Shown here in pieces: positions 24,596-34,412 of a stretch of DNA of 64,000 nucleotides. The position numbers were made by a program, and so were the translations under genes. The notes below the pieces were generated by a model. The model did not search any database. It saw only the letters and a program-made list of their open reading frames with translations, and was not told the DNA's origin. This DNA comes from Variovorax paradoxus B4 (lineage in GTDB: Bacteria > Pseudomonadota > Gammaproteobacteria > Burkholderiales > Burkholderiaceae_C): assembly GCF_000463015.1 (NCBI RefSeq), contig NC_022234.1, positions 930,001-994,000 on the forward strand, written 5' to 3'. How positions within the stretch are numbered: position 1 is the stretch's first letter; every line of letters begins with the position of its first letter.

Positions 24596-25687
24596 ATGCC
24601 GACACTTTTCGATCCCCTCGCGCTGGGCGCGCTCAACGCGTCCAATCGCACCTTCATGGCGCCGCTGACCCGAGCGCGCGCCACCCGCGACCATGTGCCG
24701 ACGCCGATCATGGCCGACTACTACGCGCAGCGCGCCACGGCCGGGTTGATCATCGGAGAAGCCACTGGCATTTCGCGCCAGGCCGTTGGCTGGCCCTATG
24801 CACCAGGACTGTGGTCCTCTGAGCAGGTCAAGGCCTGGATGCCCGTCACGCAGGCGGTGCATGACACAGGCGGGCTCATCTTCGCGCAGCTTTGGCACAT
24901 GGGCCGCATGGCCCACTCGGCCGTGACGGGCCGTCAGCCTGTATCGGCCAGTGCCACGGCCATGCCGGGAGATGCGCACACCTATGAAGGCAAGATGCCG
25001 TTCGAAATCGCAAGACCGCTGGCGACCGAGGAAATCCCAAGCCTGATCTCCGACTATGTCAGCGCCGCAAGCAACGCCATGGCCGCGGGCTTCGACGGCG
25101 TTCAGATCCACGCCGCCAATGGCCAGTTGCTCGATCAATTCCTGCGGGACGGCACCAACGCTCGGACTGACGAATACGGCGGCAGCATCGACAACCGGGT
25201 GCGGTTGCTGCGCTTGGTCACGCAGGCCGTTACGGACGAGGTGGGCGCCAATCGCACTGCCGTCCGCCTGTCGCCCAATGGCGAAAGCTACGGCGTGGAC
25301 GACAGCAACCCGGCGCCGCTGTTCACCGCCGCGGCGGAGATGCTGAACGCTATCGGTATCGCCTTCCTGGAGTTGCGAGAGCCTGGCCCGGACGGGACAT
25401 TTGGCGCAACCGACGTCCCCCGCCTGTCGCCTCAGATTCGCAGGCATTTCAAGGGCGCCCTGGTGCTCAACAGCGACTACGACGTGGCGCGCGCCAAGGC
25501 CGACCTCGACAGCGGCTTGGCCGATGCGATCAGCTTCGGGCGTCCCTTCCTGGCCAACCCTGACCTGGTCTGGCGCCTGCGCTACGGCGCACCGTTGACC
25601 AAGGACGAGATGGCGACCTACTACAGCCAGGGAGCTGAGGGCTACACCGACTACGAGACGATGATGTGCAGCGAAGCCTTTGATTGA
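24596..25687 (+). CDS. Old yellow enzyme family ene-reductase (NemA-like)
   Basis: Encodes 363 residues; ATG 24596 has GAGGA seven bases upstream and a start inside the GST gene is rejected. It begins LFDPLALGALNASNRTFMAPLTRARATR, has the FMN-region motif AQLWHMGRM, and the substrate pair His and Asn in IHAANGQLLDQFLRDGTNARTDEYGGS, then DAISFGRPFLANPDLV. It is a cytoplasmic FMN TIM-barrel enzyme that reduces electron-poor C=C bonds, quinones or nitro compounds. Very close to N-ethylmaleimide reductase. Its GST neighbours fit a role in removing reactive electrophiles. Confidence 0.94.
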   Translation: MPTLFDPLALGALNASNRTFMAPLTRARATRDHVPTPIMADYYAQRATAGLIIGEATGISRQAVGWPYAPGLWSSEQVKAWMPVTQAVHDTGGLIFAQLWHMGRMAHSAVTGRQPVSASATAMPGDAHTYEGKMPFEIARPLATEEIPSLISDYVSAASNAMAAGFDGVQIHAANGQLLDQFLRDGTNARTDEYGGSIDNRVRLLRLVTQAVTDEVGANRTAVRLSPNGESYGVDDSNPAPLFTAAAEMLNAIGIAFLELREPGPDGTFGATDVPRLSPQIRRHFKGALVLNSDYDVARAKADLDSGLADAISFGRPFLANPDLVWRLRYGAPLTKDEMATYYSQGAEGYTDYETMMCSEAFD

Positions 25688-25804
25688 GCGACTGGCCGCT
25701 GCCCGCGGCATCCCGCCGTGAGTTGGGACAGCGAAATTTCTTCCATTCCCGCCGGACGCCAGGTTGGCGCCGGCACCCACAACCCTAGAAAAGGAACAAG
25801 GATC

Positions 25805-26149
25805 ATGATGCAAGACTGGAACGGCTACCGGACGTCCTTGCTGGAGCGCGTGGGCGACTTCGCCAAGCAAAGTCCCGACGTGATGCGCGGGATGGCGGCC
25901 CTGGACAACGCCGCCGCAAAGACCGGCCATCTGGAGCCCAAGATCCACGAACTGATTTCCCTCGCCGTCGCCGTCACCACGCGTTGCGATGGCTGCATCG
26001 CCGTGCATACCAAGAAGGCCGCGGAGGCTGGCGCCTCGCTCGAGGAAGTTTCCGAGGCACTGGGCGTGGCCATTGCGATGAACGCCGGAGCGGCGCTCAC
26101 GTATTCGGCCCGCGTGGTCGAAACGTACCAGCAACTGCCCGGCAAGTAA
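25805..26149 (+). CDS. Carboxymuconolactone decarboxylase family (AhpD-like) protein
   Basis: Encodes 114 residues from ATG 25805 (a second ATG follows directly), with AAAAGGAAC upstream. It holds the CMD core: HELISLAVAVTTRCDGCIAVHTKKAAEAGAS, with Cys-x-x-Cys and His as in alkylhydroperoxidases. Small cytoplasmic thiol reductases of this type often accompany other peroxide or quinone genes. It ends the plus-strand detoxification group and faces a LysR gene that ends 79 bp away. Confidence 0.92.
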   Translation: MMQDWNGYRTSLLERVGDFAKQSPDVMRGMAALDNAAAKTGHLEPKIHELISLAVAVTTRCDGCIAVHTKKAAEAGASLEEVSEALGVAIAMNAGAALTYSARVVETYQQLPGK

Positions 26150-26228
26150 GCCGCTGCAAGAAGCGCCTTTGGCTTCGTCCCCGGTGGCCGCAAGTATCTT
26201 GCCTGTGCCGGCGGGTGGCAGCCCTTCG

Positions 26229-27137
26229 TCAGCGCATGGTGGCGTGGTTCAAGAACAGTTGCGCTACCCACTCGACGAACACACGCACCTTGGCCGAAAG
26301 GTGGCGGTTCTGCGGATACACCACGTGGATCGGCAGTGGTTCGTTGGTCCAGTCGTCCAGGACGGATACGAGCCGCCCGTCTTTGAGCATAGCCGCCATC
26401 AGGAAGTCTGCCATCTGCACGATACCCAACCCGGCCAGGCCTGCAGCCGTGTACGCATAGCTGTCGCTCAATGCGATGTGACTGGACAAGGCGACCTGGA
26501 TCTTCTCGCCGTCCTTCTTGAAGTACCAATCGAACATCTTGCCCGAACGTGCGGAGAAATAATTGACGCAGCTGTGGTGTACCAGATCGTTGGGATGCAT
26601 GGGCCGGCCATGGCGTTTGAGGTAGGCCGGCGAGGCACAAGTGGTGTAGTGCATCGTGCCGACGCGGCGCGCGATCAGACTGGAATCGGTCAGGCGACGG
26701 CCTCCGCGAATCGCGCAATCTACCCCTTCCTCGACCAGGTCCACCTGCCGGTCGCTGCAACCCAGTTCGAGCCGGATGTCCGGATACCGCTCGACGAAGT
26801 CGGGAAGCGCGGGAATGATCACCTCGCTGGCCAGGCCGGTGGGGGCGTCGATACGCAGCCTTCCCGCGGGGCTGCCCCTTGTTTGAGACACGCAGTCCTC
26901 GGCTTCGCGCACCTCCGAGAGAATGCGCATGCAGCGTTCGTAGAAGGCGGCGCCTTCAGCGGTAACGCTGACGTGCCGGGTGGTCCGGTTCAGAAGCTTG
27001 ACCGACAGCGAACCTTCCAGCGACTGGATCAAGGTCGACACCGTCGCTTTGGGAAGCTTCATGTTCTCGGCCGCGCGGGTGAATCCGCCGGTGTCCACGA
27101 CCTGGACAAACACTTCCATCGCCAAAAATTTGTTCAT
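26229..27137 (-). CDS. LysR family transcriptional regulator
   Basis: Encodes 302 residues from ATG 27137. The winged helix reads MEVFVQVVDTGGFTRAAENMKLPKATVSTLIQSLEGSLSVKLLNRTTRHV, the CrgA/PA2220-like subgroup. The effector domain includes VDLVEEGVDCAIRGGRR and LVYPQ-like text HVVYPQNRHLSAKVRVFVEW at the end. It lies 65 bp downstream of the glutathione reductase gene on the same strand and may be read with it. It faces the CMD gene. Confidence 0.93.
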   Translation of the reverse strand: MNKFLAMEVFVQVVDTGGFTRAAENMKLPKATVSTLIQSLEGSLSVKLLNRTTRHVSVTAEGAAFYERCMRILSEVREAEDCVSQTRGSPAGRLRIDAPTGLASEVIIPALPDFVERYPDIRLELGCSDRQVDLVEEGVDCAIRGGRRLTDSSLIARRVGTMHYTTCASPAYLKRHGRPMHPNDLVHHSCVNYFSARSGKMFDWYFKKDGEKIQVALSSHIALSDSYAYTAAGLAGLGIVQMADFLMAAMLKDGRLVSVLDDWTNEPLPIHVVYPQNRHLSAKVRVFVEWVAQLFLNHATMR

Positions 27138-27202
27138 CCGTGGTCCTGAGCGAATCGGGTGACAGGAGTCCGCACAGCAAGGCGCAATCGAGCCATCAAG
27201 GT

Positions 27203-28591
27203 TCAAACGCGCACGCCGCCCCTGACGCGGTAACTCGGCTGGTACATGGTCACGAGTTCCTCGGCTGCAGTGGGATGGACGGCCATGGTCCGGTCAAAAT
27301 CATCCTTCGTGACCCCTGCCTTCAGGGAGACGCCAAGCAACTGCACCATCTCGCCGGCCTCGTGGCCGAGGATGTGGGCGCCGACCACCTTGCGGCTTGC
27401 GGCGTCGACGACGAGCTTCATGAGCATCTTTTCCGTGCGGCCCGAGAGCGTCGCCTTCATCGGGCGGAACTCGGCGCGATAGACCGCGATCTCGGGATAC
27501 TTCTCGGCGGCGTCTTCCTCCGACAGACCCACCGTGCCGATCTCCGGCTGCGAAAAAACGGCCGTGGGGATCAGGTCGTGATCGGGCGAGGTCGGATTTT
27601 TCTTGTACTCGGTCTCGATGAAGCACATGGCTTCATGGATGGCGACGGGTGTCAGCTGCACCCGGTAGGTGACGTCTCCCAGCGCAAATATGTTGGGCAC
27701 ATTTGTGCGGGAGTAATCGTCCACGACGATCGCGCCAAGCCCATCCACCTTCACACCGGCAGCTTCCAGGCCCAACCCCTGCGTGTTCGGCTCGCGGCCG
27801 AGCGCCAGCATGACGGTGTCGACCGAGATCGACTCGCCGCACATCGTTCTGACCAACAAACTGCCGTCAACCTTCTGTTCCACCTTCTCCATGACGTCGG
27901 TGAGAACGATGCGGATGCCCTTGTCGACCATGGCTTTGTGCAAGCCCTGGCGCAGGTCGTGATCGAAACGCGACAAGATCTCCTTGCCGCGGTAGATGAG
28001 CGTTACAGCCACACCAAGGCCGTGGAACACGTTGGCGAACTCGACCGCGATGTAGCCGCCGCCGGCAATCAGTATCGAGCGCGGCAGCTGCGGAAGATCG
28101 AAAGCTTCGTTGGACGAGATGCACAGCTCATGGCCAGGGAGCGCTGCATGGGGGTTCGGCGTGCCGCCTGTGGCAATGACAATCCTGTCGGCGGTGACGG
28201 TCTGGCCGGTCTGCACCAGGCGCACGGTGTGCGCGTCGACCAACTCGGCGCGGCCGTCGATGATCCGGGCGCCGTTGCTCTCGAGCCCACGCCGGTACAA
28301 GCCTTCGAGTCTTAGGATTTCCTTGTCCTTGGCGGCAAGCAAGGTGTCCCAGTCGAACGTGGTCTCGCTGACTTTCCATCCGTACCCTGCAGCATCCTCG
28401 AAGTGCTCGCGATACTGGGAGGCGTACACGAAAAGCTTCTTGGGAACGCAGCCCCGAATGACGCAGGTGCCGCCGAACCGGTGCTCTTCCGCGATCGCGA
28501 CACGTTTGCCCAGCGCGGCAGCAATACGCCCGGCCCTCACGCCGCCCGAGCCACCTCCGATCACGAACAGATCGTAGTCATACGCGGCCAT
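27203..28591 (-). CDS. gor: Glutathione-disulfide reductase
   Basis: Encodes 462 residues from ATG 28591 (MAAYDYDLFVIGGGSGGVRA, FAD-binding GxGxxG). The redox disulfide is GGTCVIRGCVPKK (about Cys43 and Cys48), the NADPH site is GGGYIAVEFANVFHGLG, and the C-terminal catalytic His is in AVHPTAAEELVTMY. Length and motifs match bacterial Gor, which regenerates glutathione from GSSG with NADPH in the cytoplasm. It supports the two GSTs encoded in the opposite orientation nearby. About 295 bp lie between its start and the upstream LysR gene's stop. Confidence 0.96.
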   Translation of the reverse strand: MAAYDYDLFVIGGGSGGVRAGRIAAALGKRVAIAEEHRFGGTCVIRGCVPKKLFVYASQYREHFEDAAGYGWKVSETTFDWDTLLAAKDKEILRLEGLYRRGLESNGARIIDGRAELVDAHTVRLVQTGQTVTADRIVIATGGTPNPHAALPGHELCISSNEAFDLPQLPRSILIAGGGYIAVEFANVFHGLGVAVTLIYRGKEILSRFDHDLRQGLHKAMVDKGIRIVLTDVMEKVEQKVDGSLLVRTMCGESISVDTVMLALGREPNTQGLGLEAAGVKVDGLGAIVVDDYSRTNVPNIFALGDVTYRVQLTPVAIHEAMCFIETEYKKNPTSPDHDLIPTAVFSQPEIGTVGLSEEDAAEKYPEIAVYRAEFRPMKATLSGRTEKMLMKLVVDAASRKVVGAHILGHEAGEMVQLLGVSLKAGVTKDDFDRTMAVHPTAAEELVTMYQPSYRVRGGVRV

Positions 28592-28886
28592 GAAAGATTC
28601 CTTTTTTGACTGACACGCGAACGCGCGCAACGGTGCCCTCTCGTCGAATTTCGTGGCGGTCTGGTGATCGACCCATGGGCTTCACCGCGTCCTTTCCCGC
28701 CAGGCGGCTTCGAGCGTCAAACGACACAGCGTCGTCGCACCCACGACCTTGAGCACGAATTCTGAGCATGTTCCAGAACTCGATAAAGGCTCCGACGACG
28801 AATTGAATGTTCAGGCGACTGAACAACGGGCGTGCACGACCAGCCGCATGACGACATATGAAAGCGAGCGTCGGCGTATCCTGGGC

Positions 28887-29831
28887 CTAAGCTTGCCATC
28901 GCGCGGACTCGTAGGAGTCGACCCGCCATCCGGCTTCCTCCTTGCGCACGACTTCTGCAACCCAGTCTGCGAACGCTCTCACGGTCGGGGACAACTGACG
29001 ATTCTGGGGGTATAGGACCGAGAGCGGCACAGTCGGCGACGCATGGTCGGCGAGCACCTGCCGAAGGCGGCCGCTCAGAAGGTAGGGACGCACCATGTAG
29101 CTGCCGGCACGGATGAGGCCGAGGCCTTCGAGGCCGCATGTCACGTACGCATCCGTGTCGTTGACGATGAGACGTTCTCGCATCCTGACGCTGCGGTGCT
29201 CGCCATTCACCTCGAAATTCCAGTCCATCGTGCGCGCGGTGCGGCTAGACAGGTAGCCGACGGCCTCGTGATTCGCCAGATCCTCCAGAGATTCAGGCGG
29301 GCCGTGACGGGCCAGGTATTCCGGCGAGGCGCAGGTCACCCACTCGAATGAGCCGATGCGCTTGGCAACGAGCGTGGCGGAGTCTTCGGGCGTCCCCGCT
29401 CGAATGACGCAATCGATACCCTCCTGCACGAGCTCCACCGTGCGGTCAGACGCCGTCAGCGTGAGTTCGACGTCCGGGAAACGAGTCTGGAAGTCCTTGA
29501 TGCAAGGCAGGACGACCAAGCGCGCGAGCGAGAGCGTCATGTCGACTCGAAGGCAGCCGCGAGGCTGCCCGGCCCGTCCCGGGAAGCTCGACTCGACGCC
29601 TTCGATGTCCGCGAGCAACCGCTTGCAATGCTCGAAGTACAGCGTGCCCTCCGGGGTCAGGCTGATGTGGCGCGTGGTCCGCTGCAAAAGTCGGGCGCCC
29701 AGGAACTTCTCCAGATCTTTCACGGCTCGCGTGACCCGGGATTTGGGCAGGAATAGGCTGTCCGCAGCTCGAGTGAAGCTGTGCATTTCGACCACGCGGG
29801 CGAAGATCTGCATCGACTGGAGGCGGTCCAC
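28887..29831 (-). CDS. LysR family transcriptional regulator, divergent from the efflux operon
   Basis: Encodes 314 residues. The start is GTG 29831, with AGGAGA eight bases upstream. The winged helix is MQIFARVVEMHSFTRAADSLFLPKSRVTRAVKDLEKFLGARLLQRTTRHI. The effector domain ends with SVLYPQNRQLSPTVRAFADWV. It is closely related in style to the LysR protein at 26229. It is divergent from the RND efflux operon about 200 bp away, an arrangement like mexT-mexEF-oprN, so it probably activates or represses the pump. Confidence 0.92.
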   Translation of the reverse strand: MDRLQSMQIFARVVEMHSFTRAADSLFLPKSRVTRAVKDLEKFLGARLLQRTTRHISLTPEGTLYFEHCKRLLADIEGVESSFPGRAGQPRGCLRVDMTLSLARLVVLPCIKDFQTRFPDVELTLTASDRTVELVQEGIDCVIRAGTPEDSATLVAKRIGSFEWVTCASPEYLARHGPPESLEDLANHEAVGYLSSRTARTMDWNFEVNGEHRSVRMRERLIVNDTDAYVTCGLEGLGLIRAGSYMVRPYLLSGRLRQVLADHASPTVPLSVLYPQNRQLSPTVRAFADWVAEVVRKEEAGWRVDSYESARWQA

Positions 29832-30038
29832 GGGGTTCTCTCCTTGTAGGGCGACTATTGCACGGTACGGAACTAGGTCTGGCTCGCACCGCGAGAAATT
29901 CCATTTTTATCGCATTGGCAGGGGGCGATGACAAGTGATTGTTCCAACGGCGGCAACAAAGTAACCCAGGTTCCGGACTCGATCTTCATGCGCCGCGCGC
30001 ACAGACTGCAAACCGTTCAATTTTGTAGAGCACGTCGC

Positions 30039-31214
30039 ATGAAAACCCTCAAGAAGCAGCACCTGGCGGTCGTCACGACTGCCGTTGCGGTGGTCGTTGC
30101 TGGCAGCATGTTTTGGAAGCACGGTTCCGAAGCGCATCCTCAAGCCGCCGCCGCACTCCCCATCGTCAAGTACCGGCCAGCCTTGCAGCGCTCGGTGTCC
30201 GATGCGCAGGACTACACGGGGCGGCTCGAAGCCGTGGACCTCGTCGACGTTCGCGCCAAGGTACCGGGCTCGCTGCTCGCGGTGCACTTCAAGCCGGGCC
30301 AGCATGTTCGCCAGGGTGACGTTCTTTTCGTCATCGACCCAGCACCCTTCGAGACCCAGGTGCGCCAGGCGCAGGCCACCCTGGCAGGTGCCGAAGCACG
30401 GCAACGGCTGGCAGACACGGAGCGCGCCCGCGGACAGAGGCTGCTGGAATCGAATTCGATCGCGCGCAGGGAGTTCGACACGCTCGACAATGCGGCGCGC
30501 GAGGCTGCCTCGTCACTGAAGGGAGCGCAGGCCGCTCTCGCGCAGGCTCAACTGCAGCTCAGCTACACCCAGGTTCGCGCGCCTATTGCGGGACGGATCT
30601 CCCGGGCGGAAATCACGGCGGGCAATGTGGTGACGGCAGGCGGGGAAGCGACCCCGCTCACCAGGATCGTCTCTGACAGCAAGCTCTACGCATCCTTCAA
30701 CGTGGACGAGCAGAGCTACCTCCAGATCATCGCCCCTTCGCTGAGGGCGGGCACGCAGCCTGTAGTGAAGGTCGGTTTGGCCACCGACACCGACTTTCCC
30801 TACGCGGCGTCCATCGAAGCGATCGACAACCAGATGGATACCCGGTCGGGAACCGTGCGGGTTCGTGCGCGCATCGACAAGGTGAATCCCGAGATGCTTC
30901 CCGGTCTTCGGGCGCGCATCCGTCTGCAAGGCGGTGCCCCCTATGACGCCGTGTTGGTGGACGAGGCCGTCGTCAGCACCGACCAGGACCGGAAGTATGT
31001 TCTCGTCGTCAATGCGCAGAACAAGGTCGAGCGCCGGGTCGTCGACCTCGGCGTGCTGCAAGGAACGCAGCGGGTCGTGCGCAGCGGGCTCGCCCCGGGT
31101 GCCAAGGTCATTGTGGATGGCGCTTTCCGCGCGTCCCCCGGTGCGTCGGTGTCCGCAGTCGCTGCAGAGGCCCCGGAGGCCTCCGCCGGCGCCACCAACG
31201 GAGGCAGGTCGTGA
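30039..31214 (+). CDS. RND efflux periplasmic adaptor (MexE-like)
   Basis: Encodes 391 residues from ATG 30039; an in-frame start at 29928 adds unconserved residues. The N-terminal hydrophobic segment (LAVVTTAVAVVVAGSMFW) anchors or exports the protein. The adaptor motifs are in order: YTGRLEAVDLVDVRAKVPG, lipoyl half VHFKPGQHVRQGDVLFVIDP, a coiled-coil hairpin of about residues 105-165, the second lipoyl half SYTQVRAPIAGRISRAEITAGNVV and the beta-barrel. It links the inner-membrane pump to the outer-membrane channel. Its stop overlaps the pump gene start by four bases. Confidence 0.93.
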   Translation: MKTLKKQHLAVVTTAVAVVVAGSMFWKHGSEAHPQAAAALPIVKYRPALQRSVSDAQDYTGRLEAVDLVDVRAKVPGSLLAVHFKPGQHVRQGDVLFVIDPAPFETQVRQAQATLAGAEARQRLADTERARGQRLLESNSIARREFDTLDNAAREAASSLKGAQAALAQAQLQLSYTQVRAPIAGRISRAEITAGNVVTAGGEATPLTRIVSDSKLYASFNVDEQSYLQIIAPSLRAGTQPVVKVGLATDTDFPYAASIEAIDNQMDTRSGTVRVRARIDKVNPEMLPGLRARIRLQGGAPYDAVLVDEAVVSTDQDRKYVLVVNAQNKVERRVVDLGVLQGTQRVVRSGLAPGAKVIVDGAFRASPGASVSAVAAEAPEASAGATNGGRS

Positions 31215-34200
31215 ACATCTCGAAATTCTTCATCGACAGGCCGATCTTCGCTGGCGTCCTGTCTGCGCTGATTCTCCTTGCAGGGCTCGTAGCGTCGTTC
31301 AACATGCCGGTCTCGGAATACCCGCAGGTCATCCCGCCGTCGGTCGTGGTGCACGCGCAATACCCGGGCGCTAACGCCAAGACGATCGCGGAAACCGTCG
31401 CGGCACCGTTGGAGCAGTCCGTCAACGGCATTGAGGACATGCTCTACATGGACTCGAAGGCCAGCGGCGATGGTCACCTGTACCTGACCGTGACCTTTAA
31501 GCTGGGAACCGATCCGGACAGGGCCCAACAGTTGGTGCAGACCCGGGTGTCCCAAGCCCAGGCGCGACTCCCCGAGGACGTGCAGCGCCTGGGCGTGACG
31601 GCGGTCAAGAACCTGCCGATGATCACCATCGCCGTGCACATGGTGTCGCCGAAGGGCACCTACGACAACAACTACATCAGCAACTACGCCATCCTTCATG
31701 TGAAGGATCGCCTGGCCCGGATCACGGGCGTCGGCGACGTGGCGATCTGGGGCCCCGGCGGCTATGCCATGCGTGTCTGGCTGGATCCGGCCGCCCTGGC
31801 CGAGCGGGGACTGAGTGCGAACGATGTCGCCGACGCCATTCGACGCCAGAACATCCAGGCCGCTGTCGGAACGATCGGAAGTGCACCAACCTCTGCGGAC
31901 ACCGCCTTCCAACTCAACGTCAACGCCGACGGCCGGCTCAAGTCACCCGAGGAGTTCAAGGCCATCGTCATCAAGTCCGATGCCCGTGGAGCGATCACGC
32001 GCCTGGGCGACGTGGCGCGCGTGGAACTCGGCGCCGAAGACTACGGCATCCGCGCCACGCTGGACAACTCGCCCGCCGTCGCCGTGACCGTGCAGGAATC
32101 ACCTGGCGCGAACTCGCTTCAGATCTCCCGCGACGTGCACAAGGCCATGAAGGAGCTCGAGAATGATTTCCCCGAAGACGTGGTTTATCGCATCGTCTAT
32201 GAGCCGAGCCGCGCGGTTCAGTCCGGCATCGACGCGGTCATCGAAACGCTGCTGGAGTCCGTGGCGCTGGTGGTGCTGGTCGTGTTCCTCTTTCTGCAGA
32301 CCTGGCGCGCTTCCATCATTCCGCTTATCGCGGTTCCCATTTCGATCGTCGGCACGTTCACCTTCCTGCTGCTGGCGGGCTACTCGATCAACACGCTGTC
32401 GCTGTTCGGCTTGGTAGTGGCCATCGGCATCGTGGTGGACGATGCCATTGTGGTCGTCGAGAACGTGGAGCGGAACATCGCACGCGGGCTCAGTCCCCGT
32501 GAGGCGACCTACCAGGCCATGCGCGAGGTCAGCGGGCCCATCATCGCCATCGCATTGACGCTGTCTGCTGTTTTTCTTCCGCTGGCCTTTCTCAGCGGCC
32601 TGACAGGCGAGTTCTACAAGCAGTTCGCGGTGACCATCGCCATTTCCACGCTGATCTCGGCGGTGAACTCGCTCACGCTGTCTCCGGCGCTGTCGGCCTT
32701 ACTGCTGAAGGGACATGGCGATGCGCCAGACGCGGTGACCCGGGTAACGCAGAAGGTGTTCGGCCGCTTCTTCGGGCGCTTCAACCGCACCTTCGACCGC
32801 ACCTCAGAGGCATATGGAGGAGGCGTCGGCCGTCTGCTGCGGCACAAGGGGGCGTTGCTCGTCGTGTACGCGCTCTTGCTGGGGGGAACCTGGTGGCTTA
32901 CCGGTCATGTCCCGGGTGGGTTCGTTCCTGCACAGGACAAGGAGTACCTCGTGAGCCTGGCGCAACTGCCCGAGGGCTCGACGCTGGACCGCACCGAGGC
33001 GACCATGAACAAGATGAATGCCATGGCGCTCAAGCACCCTGCCGTCCTCGGAACATCGAGCTACAGCGGTCTTTCGATCAATGGGGTGACCAAGAGCTCG
33101 AGCACGGCCCTGACATTTGTGTTGCTCAAGCCGTTCAAGGAGCGCAAGGGGATCAGCGCCGACCAGGTCGCGGCCGACCTCGGCCGTGAGTTCGGCAGCA
33201 TCGGACACGCCTTCACCGGGATCTTTCCACCACCGCCGGTCTACGGCCTCGGAACCCTGGGCGGCTTCAAGCTGCAGATCGAGGACCGGGCGGACCTGGG
33301 TTACGACGAGCTCTACAAGGCGACACAAGCCTTCATCAAAAAGGCGTCCGAAGCGCCCGAGCTCGGCCCGCTATTCTCGACTTACAACGTGAACGCGCCC
33401 CAGCTCAAGGTAGACATCGACCGTGCGAAGGCACAGCAGCTGGGTGTGAATACGCCAGCGGCCTTCAGTGCGATGCAGTCCTTCCTCGGTTCCTACTATG
33501 TGAACGACTTCAACTTCCTGGGCCGCGTGTACCAGGTGCGCATGCAGGCCGACGGCCAGTTCCGCTCCAAGCCGGAAGACATCGGGCAACTGCACGTTCG
33601 CAGCGAGTCCGGGCAGATGGTTCCGCTCGCGTCGTTCGCCAAGGTCAGCCAGACGTACGGACCCGACCAGGTCACCCGCTACAACGGCTTCACGTCGCGA
33701 CGTGGCGCAGCCCGCGCCGGGCTACTCGTCGGACCAGGCAATGGAGGCCATCCAGCGGATTGCGGCTGCAACCTTGCCACCAGGGATGACGTTCGAATGG
33801 ACCGACCTGACCTACCAGCAGATCATTGCCGGCAACAGCGCAGTCTGGATTCTTCCCCTCTGCGTTCTCTTGGTGTTCTTCGTATTGGCGGCCCAGTACG
33901 AGAGCCTGACGCTGCCGCTGGCGATCATCCTCATCATTCCGATGAGCATCTTCTCCGCGCTGCTTGGTGTGTGGCTCACGAAGGGCGACAACAACATCTT
34001 CACCCAGATCGGACTCATCGTGCTTGTCGGCCTGGCGTCGAAGAACGCCATCCTGATCGTCGAGTTCGCGCGCGAGCTCGAGATGGCGGGGATGTCCACG
34101 TTGAAGGCCGTGATCGAGTCCTGTCGCTTGCGGCTGCGGCCCATCCTGATGACGTCGCTGGCCTTCATCATGGGCGTGATCCCACTCGTTCTTTCGACAG

Positions 34201-34412
34201 GCGCAGGTGCAGAAATGCGCCAGGCGATGGGCATCTCGGTGTTCTTCGGAATGATCGGCGTCACGCTGTTCGGCCTCTTTCTCACACCGCTCTTCTACGT
34301 ACTGGCCCGGGCGCTTAGCGGAGGAAGGCCGCTTCGATCTGCCGCGCATCACGAGGCGCCCGTGATCGCCCCGCATCACCTTGGAAATCAACAGCCGGAG
34401 GTTCAGGCATGA
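31211..34412 (+). pseudogene. RND efflux inner-membrane transporter (MexF-like), frameshifted
   Basis: The frame from ATG 31211 gives a normal HAE1 pump (FFIDRPIFAGVLSALILLAG, GVVDDAIVVVENVERN-type motif with the proton-relay aspartates VVDDAIVVVENVE) as far as YNGFTS near 33700. There it leaves the family and reads unrelated residues to 34318. The true sequence continues in the +1 frame: PAPGYSSDQAMEAIQRI, then WTDLTYQQIIAGNSAVW, helices 8-12 and the end at 34412. Comparison with the family suggests about eight bases lost. The end overlaps the next gene by ATGA. A real mutation or a sequencing error are both possible. Confidence 0.9.

Noticed and set aside
31211..34318. RND pump taken as one intact 1035-residue protein
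   Set aside because: After about 33700 this frame no longer resembles the family, while the +1 frame does, up to the overlap with the next gene.
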